Shown piece by piece: positions 1-9,971 of a stretch of DNA of 64,000 nt (its first letter is position 1; every line of letters starts with the position of its first letter). The position numbers were made by a program, and so were the translations under genes. Location of the stretch: positions 3,534,001-3,598,000 of the forward strand of contig CP019326.1 of NCBI GenBank assembly GCA_001971685.1, read 5' to 3'. This DNA is from Halomonas sp. 1513. Lineage in GTDB: Bacteria > Pseudomonadota > Gammaproteobacteria > Pseudomonadales > Halomonadaceae. Under the pieces are notes generated by a model, which worked only from the letters and a program-made list of their open reading frames with translations, searched no databases and was not told the DNA's origin.

Positions 1-1847
1 TGGGTATAGGGGTGCTTGCGTTCGCGGATCAGGGTATCAGTGGGCCCCACCTCGACGATCTCGCCGAGGTACATGATCGCGGTGCGGTCGGCGACATAGC
101 GAATGGTCGGTAGATCGTGGCTGACGTAGACGAAGGAGATGCCCAGCTCGTTGCGGAAGCGCCGCATCAGGTTGAGCACCCCGGCACGGATCGATACATC
201 GAGCATCGACACCGGCTCGTCAGCGACCATGAAGCGCGGCTCGAGGATGATCCCGCGGGCGATCGCCACCCGCTGCCGTTGGCCCCCAGAGAGCTCGTGG
301 GGGAAGCGGTCCTGGTAGGCGCTGGCCGGCTTGAGCCCGGCGCGCTCCAGCGACTCGACCACGCGCTGCTCCAGCGCCTCGCCCTCGGCCAGGCGGTGGA
401 TGATCAGCGGCTCGGCGACGATATCGTGAATGGTGAAGCGCGGATTGAGGGTCTGATAGGGATCCTGGAAGATCATCTGCGCGCTGCGCCGGAAGGCCTT
501 GAGCGCCGGCCCCTTGAGCGCCGCAATGTTGACGCCGTCGAAGCGGATCTCGCCGGCGGTGACATCCTGCAGGCGCACCAGCATCTCGCCGGTGGTGGTC
601 TTGCCCGAGCCCGACTCGCCGGCCAGTCCCAGGATTTCGCCCTCGCGCAGGTCGAAGTCGATAGCGTCGACGGCGTGGACCTTGCGCTCCTTGTGCTTGC
701 CGCGCAGGCCATCGAGGAAGCCCTGCTCCACCGGGAAGTACTTCTTGAGCCCCTCGACCTCGAGAATCGGCGTCTCGCTCATGCGCCGCTCGAGGCTGCC
801 CGCCCCCTGGACCTGCTCGCCGAGGCGCTCACCGGCGATCTGCCAGGTGGCGTTCTGGGCCGCCCGCTGGCGGAAATCCACCGCCTGCTCGGGGTAGTGG
901 CAGGCCGCATGACGCCCGTCACCGACCTCGGCCAGCGCCGGCGTTTCACGGGTGCAGCGCTGGGTGGCAAAGGGGCAGCGCTCGGCGAAACGACAGCCCG
1001 ACGGCGGGTCGAGCAGGTCCGGCGGGCTGCCGGGAATCGAGATCAGCTCGCGCTGGGCCCCCTCGAGGGTCGGGAAGGCGTTGGTCAGGCCCATGGTGTA
1101 GGGGTGGAAGGGGCTGGCGAAGACCTCGCGCACCGGCCCGGTCTCCATGATCTGGCCGCCGTACATCACCGCTACTCGGTCGCAGGTCTGCACCACCACC
1201 GAGATGTCGTGGGTGATGAACATCAGCGCCAGGCCGCGTTCGCGACGCAGCTTGGTCAGCCGCGACAGGATCTGCGCCTGGGTCACCACGTCCAGCGCCG
1301 TGGTCGGCTCGTCGGCGACGATCAGCTGCGGATCCAGTGCCAGCGCCATGGCGATCACCGCGCGCTGCTTCATGCCGCCGCTCATCTCGTGGGGATAGGC
1401 GGAGAGCCGCCCGGGATCGATGCCGACGTCGCGGAACAGCTGCTCGGCGTGGGCCCAGGCGGCCTTGCGCTCGATCTTGCGGTGCGCGCTCATCGCCTCG
1501 AGGATCTGGTCGCCGACGGTATAGACCGGATCCAGGGCGTTCATCGCCGCCTGGGAGATCCAGGCGATCTCGTCCCAGCGCACGCGACGCATGGCCTCGG
1601 GTTCGAGGCCGAGCAGATCGCGGCCGGCGAAATCGATGCGCCCCCGCGGCACCTGGCCGTTGGGCGGCAGCAGCCGCAGCATGGCCTTGGCCGCGGTGGT
1701 CTTGCCGCAGCCGGACTCGCCCACCAGCCCCAGCGCCTCGCCGGGCTTGAGGGCGAAGCTTACGCCGTCCACGGCCTGCACCGGGCCGGCGCCGGTCTGG
1801 TAGTGAATGGCCAGGTCATCGACGGTCAGTAAGGGAGATGTGCTCAT
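1..1847 (-). CDS. Fused double-ATPase subunit (DppD-DppF type) of a peptide-class ABC transporter, 3' end cut by window
   Basis: One uninterrupted frame carries two complete nucleotide-binding domains; 615 codons are visible and the C-terminus lies beyond the window. Domain 1 has a P-loop GESGCGKT at residues 43-50, an MSGGMKQR signature and VADEPTT, then the cysteine-rich tail typical of Opp/Dpp ATPases (CRFAERC...RC...AC). A Met at residue 356 (position 782) opens domain 2, with P-loop GESGSGKT near 410 and LSGGQRQR. There is no stop or convincing ribosome site at that Met, so this is a fusion like YejF or GsiA rather than two genes. The start ATG overlaps the stop of the upstream permease (ATGA). 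It should hydrolyse ATP at the cytoplasmic face to drive import of a peptide-like substrate. Confidence 0.93.
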   Translation of the reverse strand, partial: MSTSPLLTVDDLAIHYQTGAGPVQAVDGVSFALKPGEALGLVGESGCGKTTAAKAMLRLLPPNGQVPRGRIDFAGRDLLGLEPEAMRRVRWDEIAWISQAAMNALDPVYTVGDQILEAMSAHRKIERKAAWAHAEQLFRDVGIDPGRLSAYPHEMSGGMKQRAVIAMALALDPQLIVADEPTTALDVVTQAQILSRLTKLRRERGLALMFITHDISVVVQTCDRVAVMYGGQIMETGPVREVFASPFHPYTMGLTNAFPTLEGAQRELISIPGSPPDLLDPPSGCRFAERCPFATQRCTRETPALAEVGDGRHAACHYPEQAVDFRQRAAQNATWQIAGERLGEQVQGAGSLERRMSETPILEVEGLKKYFPVEQGFLDGLRGKHKERKVHAVDAIDFDLREGEILGLAGESGSGKTTTGEMLVRLQDVTAGEIRFDGVNIAALKGPALKAFRRSAQMIFQDPYQTLNPRFTIHDIVAEPLIIHRLAEGEALEQRVVESLERAGLKPASAYQDRFPHELSGGQRQRVAIARGIILEPRFMVADEPVSMLDVSIRAGVLNLMRRFRNELGISFVYVSHDLPTIRYVADRTAIMYLGEIVEVGPTDTLIRERKHPYT

Positions 1848-3580
1848 CGACGTGCCCTCAGTCGCGGATTGGCCACCAGCTCGAGTGAGCGGGAGATGAA
1901 GAACACGGAGAGCACCGTGATCATGATCAGCAGTCCCGGCGGCAGGTTCCACCACCAGGCCTCGCGCCAGGCCCCGGAGAGCCGCGCGTTGTGCAGGATG
2001 CCGCCCCACGAGATCGACTGCGGCGGCCCCAGGCCGAGGAACGACAGCGTCGCCTCGGCGATGATCGACACCCCGACGATGATGGCCAGCTCGAGGAATA
2101 CCAGCGGCATCACGTTGGGGAAGATATGCAGGTACATGATGCGCAGGTCCGACGCCCCGGCGACCCGCGCCGCCTTGACGAAGGGCCGCTCGCGCAGGCT
2201 CAGCACCTGGGAGCGGATCAGCCGCGCCACGGTGCGCCAGGTGAGCAGCGACACGGCGAGAATGACGATGAACAGGCTGGGCTCGAACAGCAGCACCAGG
2301 ATCAGCGCGAAGGGCTCGAAGGGAATCCCGTACATCACATCCACGGTGCGCATCAGCACGGTCTCGGTGCGGCCGCGGAAGTAGCCGGCCACCAGCCCCA
2401 CGTTGGCGCCGATCAGCACCACCAGGGCGGCGCCCAGGAAGCCCACCAGCAGGGCGATCTGCGAGCCGTGAACGTTCTGGCTGTAGAGATCGCGGCCGAG
2501 ATGGTCGGTGCCGAACCAGTGTTCACCGGAGGGCGGCGCCAGGCGGTTGACGAAGCGGTCCGAGCCCAGCGCAAAGTAGTGGCTCTCGGTGACCATCAGC
2601 GCCCGCAGGTGACGCTCCTCGTCGCTGGGCACCAGCTGCCAGTTGCCGCCCGGCTCACGTTCGAAGACGATGCCGCTGCGCCCCACCGCAAAGGCGTGGC
2701 CCTCGTCGGTGATCCAGCCGGCGCGCATGGCCCGGGAGTCCGGGGCATCCTGGCTCTGCCAGCTGGCCTCGGCGTCATCCCGCACCAGCAGGGTGCCGCG
2801 CTCACCGACGATCAGGCCGGCGCCGCTGTCGGCGATATGGATATGGTTGAGCTCGCGGTTGCCGGGCAGCCGCTCCAGGGTCAGGCTATCGTCGTCAGGA
2901 TCGAGGCGCAGCGCCAGCCCGCGGTCGCCCACCAGCCAGGCGCTGCCGTCGGTGTCCAGCGCCACGCCGTTGAGGTCGAAGCCGCGGCCCACCGGGCTCT
3001 CCAGCGACGTCACCTCGCCGCTGGTCAGGTCGAGCTGCCAGACGGTCTCGCCGCCGCCCACCAGCAGCGCGGTGTCGGCGTCGCGCCAGGCAATGCCGTT
3101 GACGTTCAGCGGCTCGGGCATGGCGAAGGTCTGCCAGCTGTCGTCGGGGGTCCACAGCGCCACCGTGCCCTGGGCGCCGGCCACCAGGGTGGCGCCGTCC
3201 TCGCGGATATTGACCGCATTCAGTGTCGCGGTAAGTGGCGTGTCGAGGCGCGACCAGTCGCCCCCCGCATAGCGCCACACCACGCCGTCGCGGCCCACCG
3301 CCATGCCCAGCCCATCGCGGTAGTCGGCGGCATTCAGGGTCGCCTCGCCCAGCGGCGGCGAGGCCTGCCAGCGCACCTGGCCATCGCCAACGCTGCGGGT
3401 GAACAGCGAGCCCTCCTCGCGCTCGTTGACCGCCAGCGGCGCATGGGTAGAGAGCACCGGCGCGAACAGCGCCATGGCGATGATCGACAGCAGCACCGCC
3501 AGCCCCACCAGCGCCAGCCGGTCGCCGAGGATCGCCCTGATCGGCTCCTGGGCGCTTTTCATCAGTCGTGATCGGTTCAT
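1844..3580 (-). CDS. DppC-like ABC permease with a seven-repeat beta-propeller-like domain inserted after TM1
   Basis: Residues 21-45 form the first membrane segment and residues 350-578 are a normal OppC/DppC permease core: HWFGTDHLGRD at 354-364, an EAA loop around 465-490 and four to five further helices. Family members are about 280-300 residues; this one has 578. The extra 300 residues (about 50-350) sit on the periplasmic side and contain seven copies of a hydrophobic-VG-x-x-G-type motif, with the key glycines at 96, 135, 175, 218, 259, 300 and 339, 39-43 residues apart. That spacing fits a seven-bladed propeller of the YCF48/WD-like kind. Start and stop overlap the neighbours by 4 nt, so translation is coupled. 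The propeller fold is inferred; the permease assignment is secure. Confidence 0.92.
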   Translation of the reverse strand: MNRSRLMKSAQEPIRAILGDRLALVGLAVLLSIIAMALFAPVLSTHAPLAVNEREEGSLFTRSVGDGQVRWQASPPLGEATLNAADYRDGLGMAVGRDGVVWRYAGGDWSRLDTPLTATLNAVNIREDGATLVAGAQGTVALWTPDDSWQTFAMPEPLNVNGIAWRDADTALLVGGGETVWQLDLTSGEVTSLESPVGRGFDLNGVALDTDGSAWLVGDRGLALRLDPDDDSLTLERLPGNRELNHIHIADSGAGLIVGERGTLLVRDDAEASWQSQDAPDSRAMRAGWITDEGHAFAVGRSGIVFEREPGGNWQLVPSDEERHLRALMVTESHYFALGSDRFVNRLAPPSGEHWFGTDHLGRDLYSQNVHGSQIALLVGFLGAALVVLIGANVGLVAGYFRGRTETVLMRTVDVMYGIPFEPFALILVLLFEPSLFIVILAVSLLTWRTVARLIRSQVLSLRERPFVKAARVAGASDLRIMYLHIFPNVMPLVFLELAIIVGVSIIAEATLSFLGLGPPQSISWGGILHNARLSGAWREAWWWNLPPGLLIMITVLSVFFISRSLELVANPRLRARR

Positions 3581-4557
3581 TTGAAGCTCACCCTCGGGTC
3601 CAGCATGGTGTAAAGGATGTCGACCAGCAGGTTGAGGGTAATGACGAAGGCCGCCATCACCAGGAAGCTGGCCTGGGCGAGGGGGAAGTCGGAGGTGCGC
3701 ACCGAGTTGAGGATTTCACGCCCCAGCCCCGGCCACGAGAACACCACCTCGACCACCACCTGGCCGCCGGCGGCCAGGCCGATGGTGACCGCCAGCTGGG
3801 TGACCACCGGCAGCAGCGCGTTGCGCGCGGCGTGGGCATAGAGGATGCGGCGTTCCGGCAGCCCCTTGGCACGCGCCATCTCGATAAAGTCCTCGCCATA
3901 CACCTCGAGCATGGTGTTGCGCATGATCAGCAGCGGCGAGCCGAGGTAGTAGAGCGCCACCACCAGCGCCGGCAGGATCAGGTGGTGCAGGAAGTCGAGG
4001 GTGAATATCTTGTCGAGAAACCCCGAGGCATCGTAGGGCAGCGTGCGCATGCCGCTGGTGGGCAGCCAGCCGAGCCCGATGCCGAAGATCAGGATGGCGA
4101 TCATGCCGGTCCAGAACATCGGCGCCGAGCGAAACATCAGGCCGACGAAGATGCCGCTGGTGTCGGCGCGACTGCCGCGCCGCCACGACAGCCAGGCGCC
4201 CAGCGGTGCGCCCACCCCATACGCCAGCACGATGGCCGGCAGCATCAGGATCATGGTGTTACCGAGCCGCTCCCAGATGATGTCCGCCACCGGCGCGCGG
4301 TAGTGGAAGGAGTAGCCGAAATCGCCCTGGACGATATTCGCCAGGTAGATGAAATACTGCTCCCAGATCGGCCGGTCGAGGCCAAAGCTGGCACGAATAC
4401 GCTCGCGCTCCTCAGGGTTCAACCCCTCGGTGATCAGCGCGGCGGTGGGGTCGGGTAGCCCCAGGCGAAACAGGAAGAACAGCAGGGTGGCGATGATGAA
4501 CAGCGCCATGAAGCCGTGCAGCACACGGCGTATCAGGTAGCTTCTGCGTGACGACAT
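3577..4557 (-). CDS. DppB-like ABC transporter permease
   Basis: 326-residue inner-membrane permease of the binding-protein-dependent peptide/nickel family. It shows an N-terminal helix directly after a basic stretch (SYLIRR), a DLGYSFHYR-like loop written here as GDFGYSFHYR, and the EAA loop FIEMARAKGLPERRILYAHA preceding the last helices. The frame stays open 23 codons further upstream, but the Met at 4557 gives the usual family start (MSSRRSYLIRRVLHG). It pairs with the propeller-bearing permease downstream, whose ATG overlaps this stop. Nothing in this subunit itself is unusual; length and topology are standard. Confidence 0.93.
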   Translation of the reverse strand: MSSRRSYLIRRVLHGFMALFIIATLLFFLFRLGLPDPTAALITEGLNPEERERIRASFGLDRPIWEQYFIYLANIVQGDFGYSFHYRAPVADIIWERLGNTMILMLPAIVLAYGVGAPLGAWLSWRRGSRADTSGIFVGLMFRSAPMFWTGMIAILIFGIGLGWLPTSGMRTLPYDASGFLDKIFTLDFLHHLILPALVVALYYLGSPLLIMRNTMLEVYGEDFIEMARAKGLPERRILYAHAARNALLPVVTQLAVTIGLAAGGQVVVEVVFSWPGLGREILNSVRTSDFPLAQASFLVMAAFVITLNLLVDILYTMLDPRVSFK

Positions 4558-4653
4558 GACGGACTCGCTGTGAACGGCCGTCCACCCCGCGCGGCCTTGT
4601 GGGCCTCGCGGGGTGGCGGCAAGCACCTATGAAAAAGCGGCTTGGCGATGCGC

Positions 4654-6273
4654 TCAGCGCATCAGGCGACCGTCCTCGTCCCAGGTGTAGCCGGCCTCTT
4701 CCAGCTCGGCACGGGCGGCGTCCATATCGAAATCGAAGCGCTCGATAAATGCCTCGTGCCAGAAGGTATTGACCGGCGCGATCACGCTGGAGCCCACTTC
4801 GCCGCGACCGTCGAGCAGCACGTTGACCATCCGCTCGCGATCGCTGGCCATGGTCAGCGCACGGCGTACGGCACGATCATCGAAGGGTGCGCGGCGCAGG
4901 TTGTAGGTCATGTGGAAGTAGCCAAAGTCGGGCACGTTGACCACGGTGAGGTGATCTTCGCTCTCGGCCAGGCTGATCTGACCCGGCTCCATGCGCCAGG
5001 CGGTGACATCGATCTCGCCGGTCTGCAGGCCGGTGTAGACGCCCTCCATGTCGGCATAGATGATGAACTCGACGCCGTCGACGGCGATCTCGTCGGCATG
5101 GAAGTGGTCGTCGAACTTGCTGATGGCCATGAACTCGCCGCGGTCGAAGCGCTCGTGCTGGAAGGGCCCGGAGCCCACGGTGGGCACCTCGTCGGGGCTC
5201 AGCGTCGAGGCATCGTCGATCTGCGACCAGATATGCTCGGGCAGGATCGGGATCTGCGACAGCGAGATGCTGGCAAACGACGCCGAGGGCTCGCTGAGAT
5301 GGAAGTGCACGGTGCGTTCGTCGACCGCCTCGGCGTTGTCCAGCGCCGCCAGGTAGGAGTTGAAGTAGCTGTAGTCCTGGTCGAGGTAGTAGTTCCAGGT
5401 GAAGGCCACGTCGTCAGCGGTGACCGCTTCACCATCGTGGAAGGTCATGCCCTCACGCAGGGTCACCGCCACGGTGGTGTCGTCGACCTGCTCGACTGCC
5501 TCGGCGGCCCAGGGCAGCGGCTCGACATCGGCCGACAGGCGCACCAGGCGATCGTAGTAGAGGCGCATCCACTTCCAGCCCCATACCGAGGTGGAGGCCA
5601 GCGGGTTGAGGTTGTCGGGCTCCTGAGGGCCGCCGATGCGCAGGGTGCTGCGCTCGCCCACCGGGGTCGCCTCCATCGGGCCCCACTCGCTGTACAGGCC
5701 CTCGCCGGCCATCGGCTCGAAGCCGTCGAAGGCCTCATGGTTGTAGGCCACCACCTCGTCGCGGTGGAACAGCACCACCAGCGGCGCATCCGGCTTGTAG
5801 AGTTCCTGCATCTCCATCACCAGCCGCTGCCGCTCGTCCTGGTCGAACGCCTGCGACTGCTGGTCGAACAGCGCATCGAACTCGGGATTGTCGTAGCCGC
5901 CGGGGTTGTTGCCGCCGGGGTTGGCCTGGCGTGAGTCGAGGGTGCTGAGGAAGAACTGCGGATCGAGGCGATCCGTGCGGCCGCTCCAGCCAAGGATGGT
6001 AGCGTCGAAGTCCTGCTGGTCGTAGAACCGCTCCAGGGCGGTGCTGAACTCGGTGGGCTGGACGTTGACCTCGAAGCCCAGCTCCTCCCAGCGCTCGGCG
6101 ATCATGAAGGCCGCCTCGTAGCGGATCGGGTCGTAGGACTCGGTGGTGGTCATCAGATCGATCGATGCCACCGGCTCCTGGGCCAGCGCCTGAGCGCTGA
6201 TGGAGGCCGCGGCCAGGCCCATGGCGCTCGCCAGGAGCGTTCTGTTGAAACGCGTCACTGCCATATTTTTCAC
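4654..6273 (-). CDS. Circularly permuted SBP_bac_5-type periplasmic receptor for the adjacent ABC transporter
   Basis: 539 residues, GTG start at 6273 with GAGG 9 nt upstream. A Sec signal peptide ends at AQALA near residue 32. The order of the rest is rotated relative to the family. Residues 38-190 match what is normally the C-terminal part (IAERWEELGFEVNVQ, then FDATILGWSGRTDRLDP, then PLVVLFH). Residues 208-539 match the normal N-terminus and middle (LRIGGPQEPDNLNPL at 211-225, signature GMTFHDGEAVTADDVAF at 275-291, NLRRAPFDDRAVRRAL at 458-472), and the protein ends at ELEEAGYTWDEDGRLMR, where a normal protein would continue into the segment found here at residue 38. The overall length is normal, so nothing is missing. 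Likely receptor for a peptide or similar solute. Confidence 0.93.
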   Translation of the reverse strand: MKNMAVTRFNRTLLASAMGLAAASISAQALAQEPVASIDLMTTTESYDPIRYEAAFMIAERWEELGFEVNVQPTEFSTALERFYDQQDFDATILGWSGRTDRLDPQFFLSTLDSRQANPGGNNPGGYDNPEFDALFDQQSQAFDQDERQRLVMEMQELYKPDAPLVVLFHRDEVVAYNHEAFDGFEPMAGEGLYSEWGPMEATPVGERSTLRIGGPQEPDNLNPLASTSVWGWKWMRLYYDRLVRLSADVEPLPWAAEAVEQVDDTTVAVTLREGMTFHDGEAVTADDVAFTWNYYLDQDYSYFNSYLAALDNAEAVDERTVHFHLSEPSASFASISLSQIPILPEHIWSQIDDASTLSPDEVPTVGSGPFQHERFDRGEFMAISKFDDHFHADEIAVDGVEFIIYADMEGVYTGLQTGEIDVTAWRMEPGQISLAESEDHLTVVNVPDFGYFHMTYNLRRAPFDDRAVRRALTMASDRERMVNVLLDGRGEVGSSVIAPVNTFWHEAFIERFDFDMDAARAELEEAGYTWDEDGRLMR

Positions 6274-6314
6274 TGTTATCTGCCTCGTTGTGCGTTGTTA
6301 TTCGGAGATTAGGC

Positions 6315-6331
6315 GTCTTTACAACAAAGAC
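6315..6331. promoter_or_regulatory. Inverted repeat upstream of the receptor gene, candidate operator
   Basis: GTCTTT-ACAAC-AAAGAC, perfect 6-bp arms with a 5-nt spacer, 42 nt upstream of the receptor GTG in the only sizeable gap before this operon. The position suits a repressor or activator site for the ABC operon. No regulator gene is adjacent, and a short repeat like this could be chance. Confidence 0.3.
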
Positions 6332-6407
6332 TTCTGGCCAGGCTAGGAAAGCTCGCCACTGGCGTCAAACGCTCGATTAAACGCAACGGCCATGGCAAAA
6401 ACGACGA

Positions 6408-6436
6408 CGCCCCGCCGGACCAGGCCCGGCGGGGCG
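6408..6436 (-). terminator. Rho-independent terminator after aroE
   Basis: An 11-bp GC-rich stem (6408-6418 with 6426-6436, 7-nt loop), read on the minus strand, is followed within a few bases by a run of five T (6401-6397). It lies 20 nt beyond the aroE stop and separates the aroE block from the ABC operon. Confidence 0.8.
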
Positions 6437-6456
6437 CACGACTGACACAGTGAGCG

Positions 6457-8207
<1,751 letters not shown>

Positions 8208-8231
8208 TCATGGTTGGAAAAGTCGTTATCG

Positions 8232-8801
8232 TCAGCCGCGCAGCACCCGACCGCTGACCAGATCGCGAATGGTACTGGGCGCCTCGCGCCCGCCCAGCTC
8301 GCCCTCGACGAGGCCGGCCAGGTCGGCACCGAAATAGGCCTCGACCTGCTCCGCCGAGCGCGCCTCGGGCTCGCCTGCCGGGTTGGCCGAGGTCGACACG
8401 ATGGGGCCACCGAAGGCCGCGCACAGCTCGCGCACCAGCGGATGATCGCTGACCCTGAGCGCCACGCAAGCGTGGCCGCCGCGCACCAGCGGGTGGCTGT
8501 GGCCGTTGTCCGGCACCAGCCAGGTGTTGGGTCCCGGCCAGCTGCTCACCAGCGGCGCATGCAATTCTGGCGGCAAGCCGTCGAGCCAGGGGGCGAACTG
8601 GGCAATCTCACCGGCTATCAGAATCAACCCCTTGGCCGGATCGCGCTGCTTGAGTCGCAGCAGGGCGGTCAGCGCCTCACCGCTGGCGGGGTCGCAGCCC
8701 AGCCCCCAGACCGCCTCGGTGGGGTAGGCCACCAGCTCGCCGCGGGCCAGTGCCGTGGCGGCAGAGGCTACCGACAGGCGCGGCGTCGCGCGTTCAGACA
8801 T
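8232..8801 (-). CDS. tsaC: Threonylcarbamoyl-AMP synthase
   Basis: 189 residues, a single YrdC domain without the C-terminal extension of Sua5. It makes threonylcarbamoyl-AMP from threonine, bicarbonate and ATP for the t6A37 modification of ANN-decoding tRNAs. AYPTEAVWGLGCDP and LKQRDPAKGLILI are the substrate and nucleotide blocks, and SANPAG appears near the C-terminus. It sits between dprA and hemF in conserved order. Confidence 0.95.
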   Translation of the reverse strand: MSERATPRLSVASAATALARGELVAYPTEAVWGLGCDPASGEALTALLRLKQRDPAKGLILIAGEIAQFAPWLDGLPPELHAPLVSSWPGPNTWLVPDNGHSHPLVRGGHACVALRVSDHPLVRELCAAFGGPIVSTSANPAGEPEARSAEQVEAYFGADLAGLVEGELGGREAPSTIRDLVSGRVLRG

Positions 8802-8868
8802 GACAGGACTCCTGGCCGAGATGATGGGACGCAGAGTCTACCATGGCCGGCCGAAACGATGATAAACC

Positions 8869-9945
8869 CTAGCGCGGCAGGCGGATCCAGCCGCCGACGG
8901 CCTGGGTGGCGAGCCCTTCCAGCTCGAGTTCGAGCAGTCTCAGCTGGCAGTCGCTGACGTCGTGGCCGCTCAGCGCCACCAGCGCATCGAGCGGCGTCGG
9001 GCGGTCACTGAGCCAGGCCAGTAGCGGATCCTGCTCGCCGGCAGCGGCAAGCGCTGGCAGCGCCTGGCTGGGGGCCGCCCAGTGCCCCAGCTCGGCGAGG
9101 ATATCCTCGACACAGGTGGCCATGGCCGCGCCGTCGCGGATCAGGGCGAGACAGCCACGCGCCTGGGGATTGTGGATCGAGCCGGGCACCGCGAATACCT
9201 CGCGGTTCTGTTCGACGGCCAGCCGTGCGCTGACCAGCGAGCCGCTCTTCTCTGCCGCCTCGACCACCAGCACGCCCTGCGACAGGCCGGTGACGATACG
9301 GTTGCGGCGTGGAAAGAAGGCCGGATGGGCTGCCGTGCCCGGGGGATGCTCGGCGAGCAGCAGCCCGCCTTCGTCACGTAGGCGGGCATACAGCTGGCGA
9401 TGGCGCTGGGGGTAGATCACATCCACCCCACAGCCGAGCACCGCCACGCTGCGACCGCCGGCCTCCAGCGCGGCCTGCTGGGCAGCACCGTCGATGCCCA
9501 GCGCCATGCCGCTGATCACGACCCAGCCCCGCTCGGCGAGCTCACGTCCGAAGCGCTGGGCGTTGTGCAGGCCGTCGCGGCTCGGCCGCCGCGAGCCAAC
9601 GATCGCCAGGCCCGGCGGCGCCAAGGCGGTCAGATCACCGCTGGCCCACAGCACCGGCGGCGGGTCGGGTATCTGCGCCAGCAGCGCGGGCCAGTGGTCG
9701 TGGGCAGGGGTCAGCAGGTGATGGTGGTCGGCCGCGGCGTCCCAGCTCAGCGCCGCCTCGAGCTGGGCCTGCAGTGGACTGCGGGCGGGATGCTGGAGCC
9801 ACAGTCGCAGGTGGCTGCGCGCCGGCTCGGGCATCGCCGCCAGCCAGCCGTCGGGCCACGCCGGCGCGGCCGCAGTAAGCTGCGCCAGGCGCCGCGGGCC
9901 TAGCCCGGGCAGCGCCGCCAGTATCAGCCACTCCCTGGCCGTCAT
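8869..9945 (-). CDS. dprA: DNA-processing protein DprA
   Basis: 358 residues. It loads RecA onto incoming single-stranded DNA during natural transformation. An N-terminal helical region is followed by the Rossmann-like core with GSRRPS at 117-122, SGMALGID at 145-152 and FPRRNRIVTGLS around 212-223, and then a C-terminal winged-helix region. It stands between the LysM protein and tsaC as in many gammaproteobacteria. The presence of dprA alone does not show competence. Confidence 0.94.
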   Translation of the reverse strand: MTAREWLILAALPGLGPRRLAQLTAAAPAWPDGWLAAMPEPARSHLRLWLQHPARSPLQAQLEAALSWDAAADHHHLLTPAHDHWPALLAQIPDPPPVLWASGDLTALAPPGLAIVGSRRPSRDGLHNAQRFGRELAERGWVVISGMALGIDGAAQQAALEAGGRSVAVLGCGVDVIYPQRHRQLYARLRDEGGLLLAEHPPGTAAHPAFFPRRNRIVTGLSQGVLVVEAAEKSGSLVSARLAVEQNREVFAVPGSIHNPQARGCLALIRDGAAMATCVEDILAELGHWAAPSQALPALAAAGEQDPLLAWLSDRPTPLDALVALSGHDVSDCQLRLLELELEGLATQAVGGWIRLPR

Positions 9946-9971
9946 GCGCTCTCCTCCGTGTATCGGCGCCG

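Noticed and set aside
117..1832. Long plus-strand open frame across the ATPase gene
   Set aside because: Antisense shadow of the fused ABC ATPase, which shows both P-loops and signatures on the minus strand.
1..1847. Two separate ATPase genes (DppD and DppF)
   Set aside because: The frame is continuous between the two domains and the internal Met at 782 lacks a good ribosome site, so a fusion is the simpler reading.
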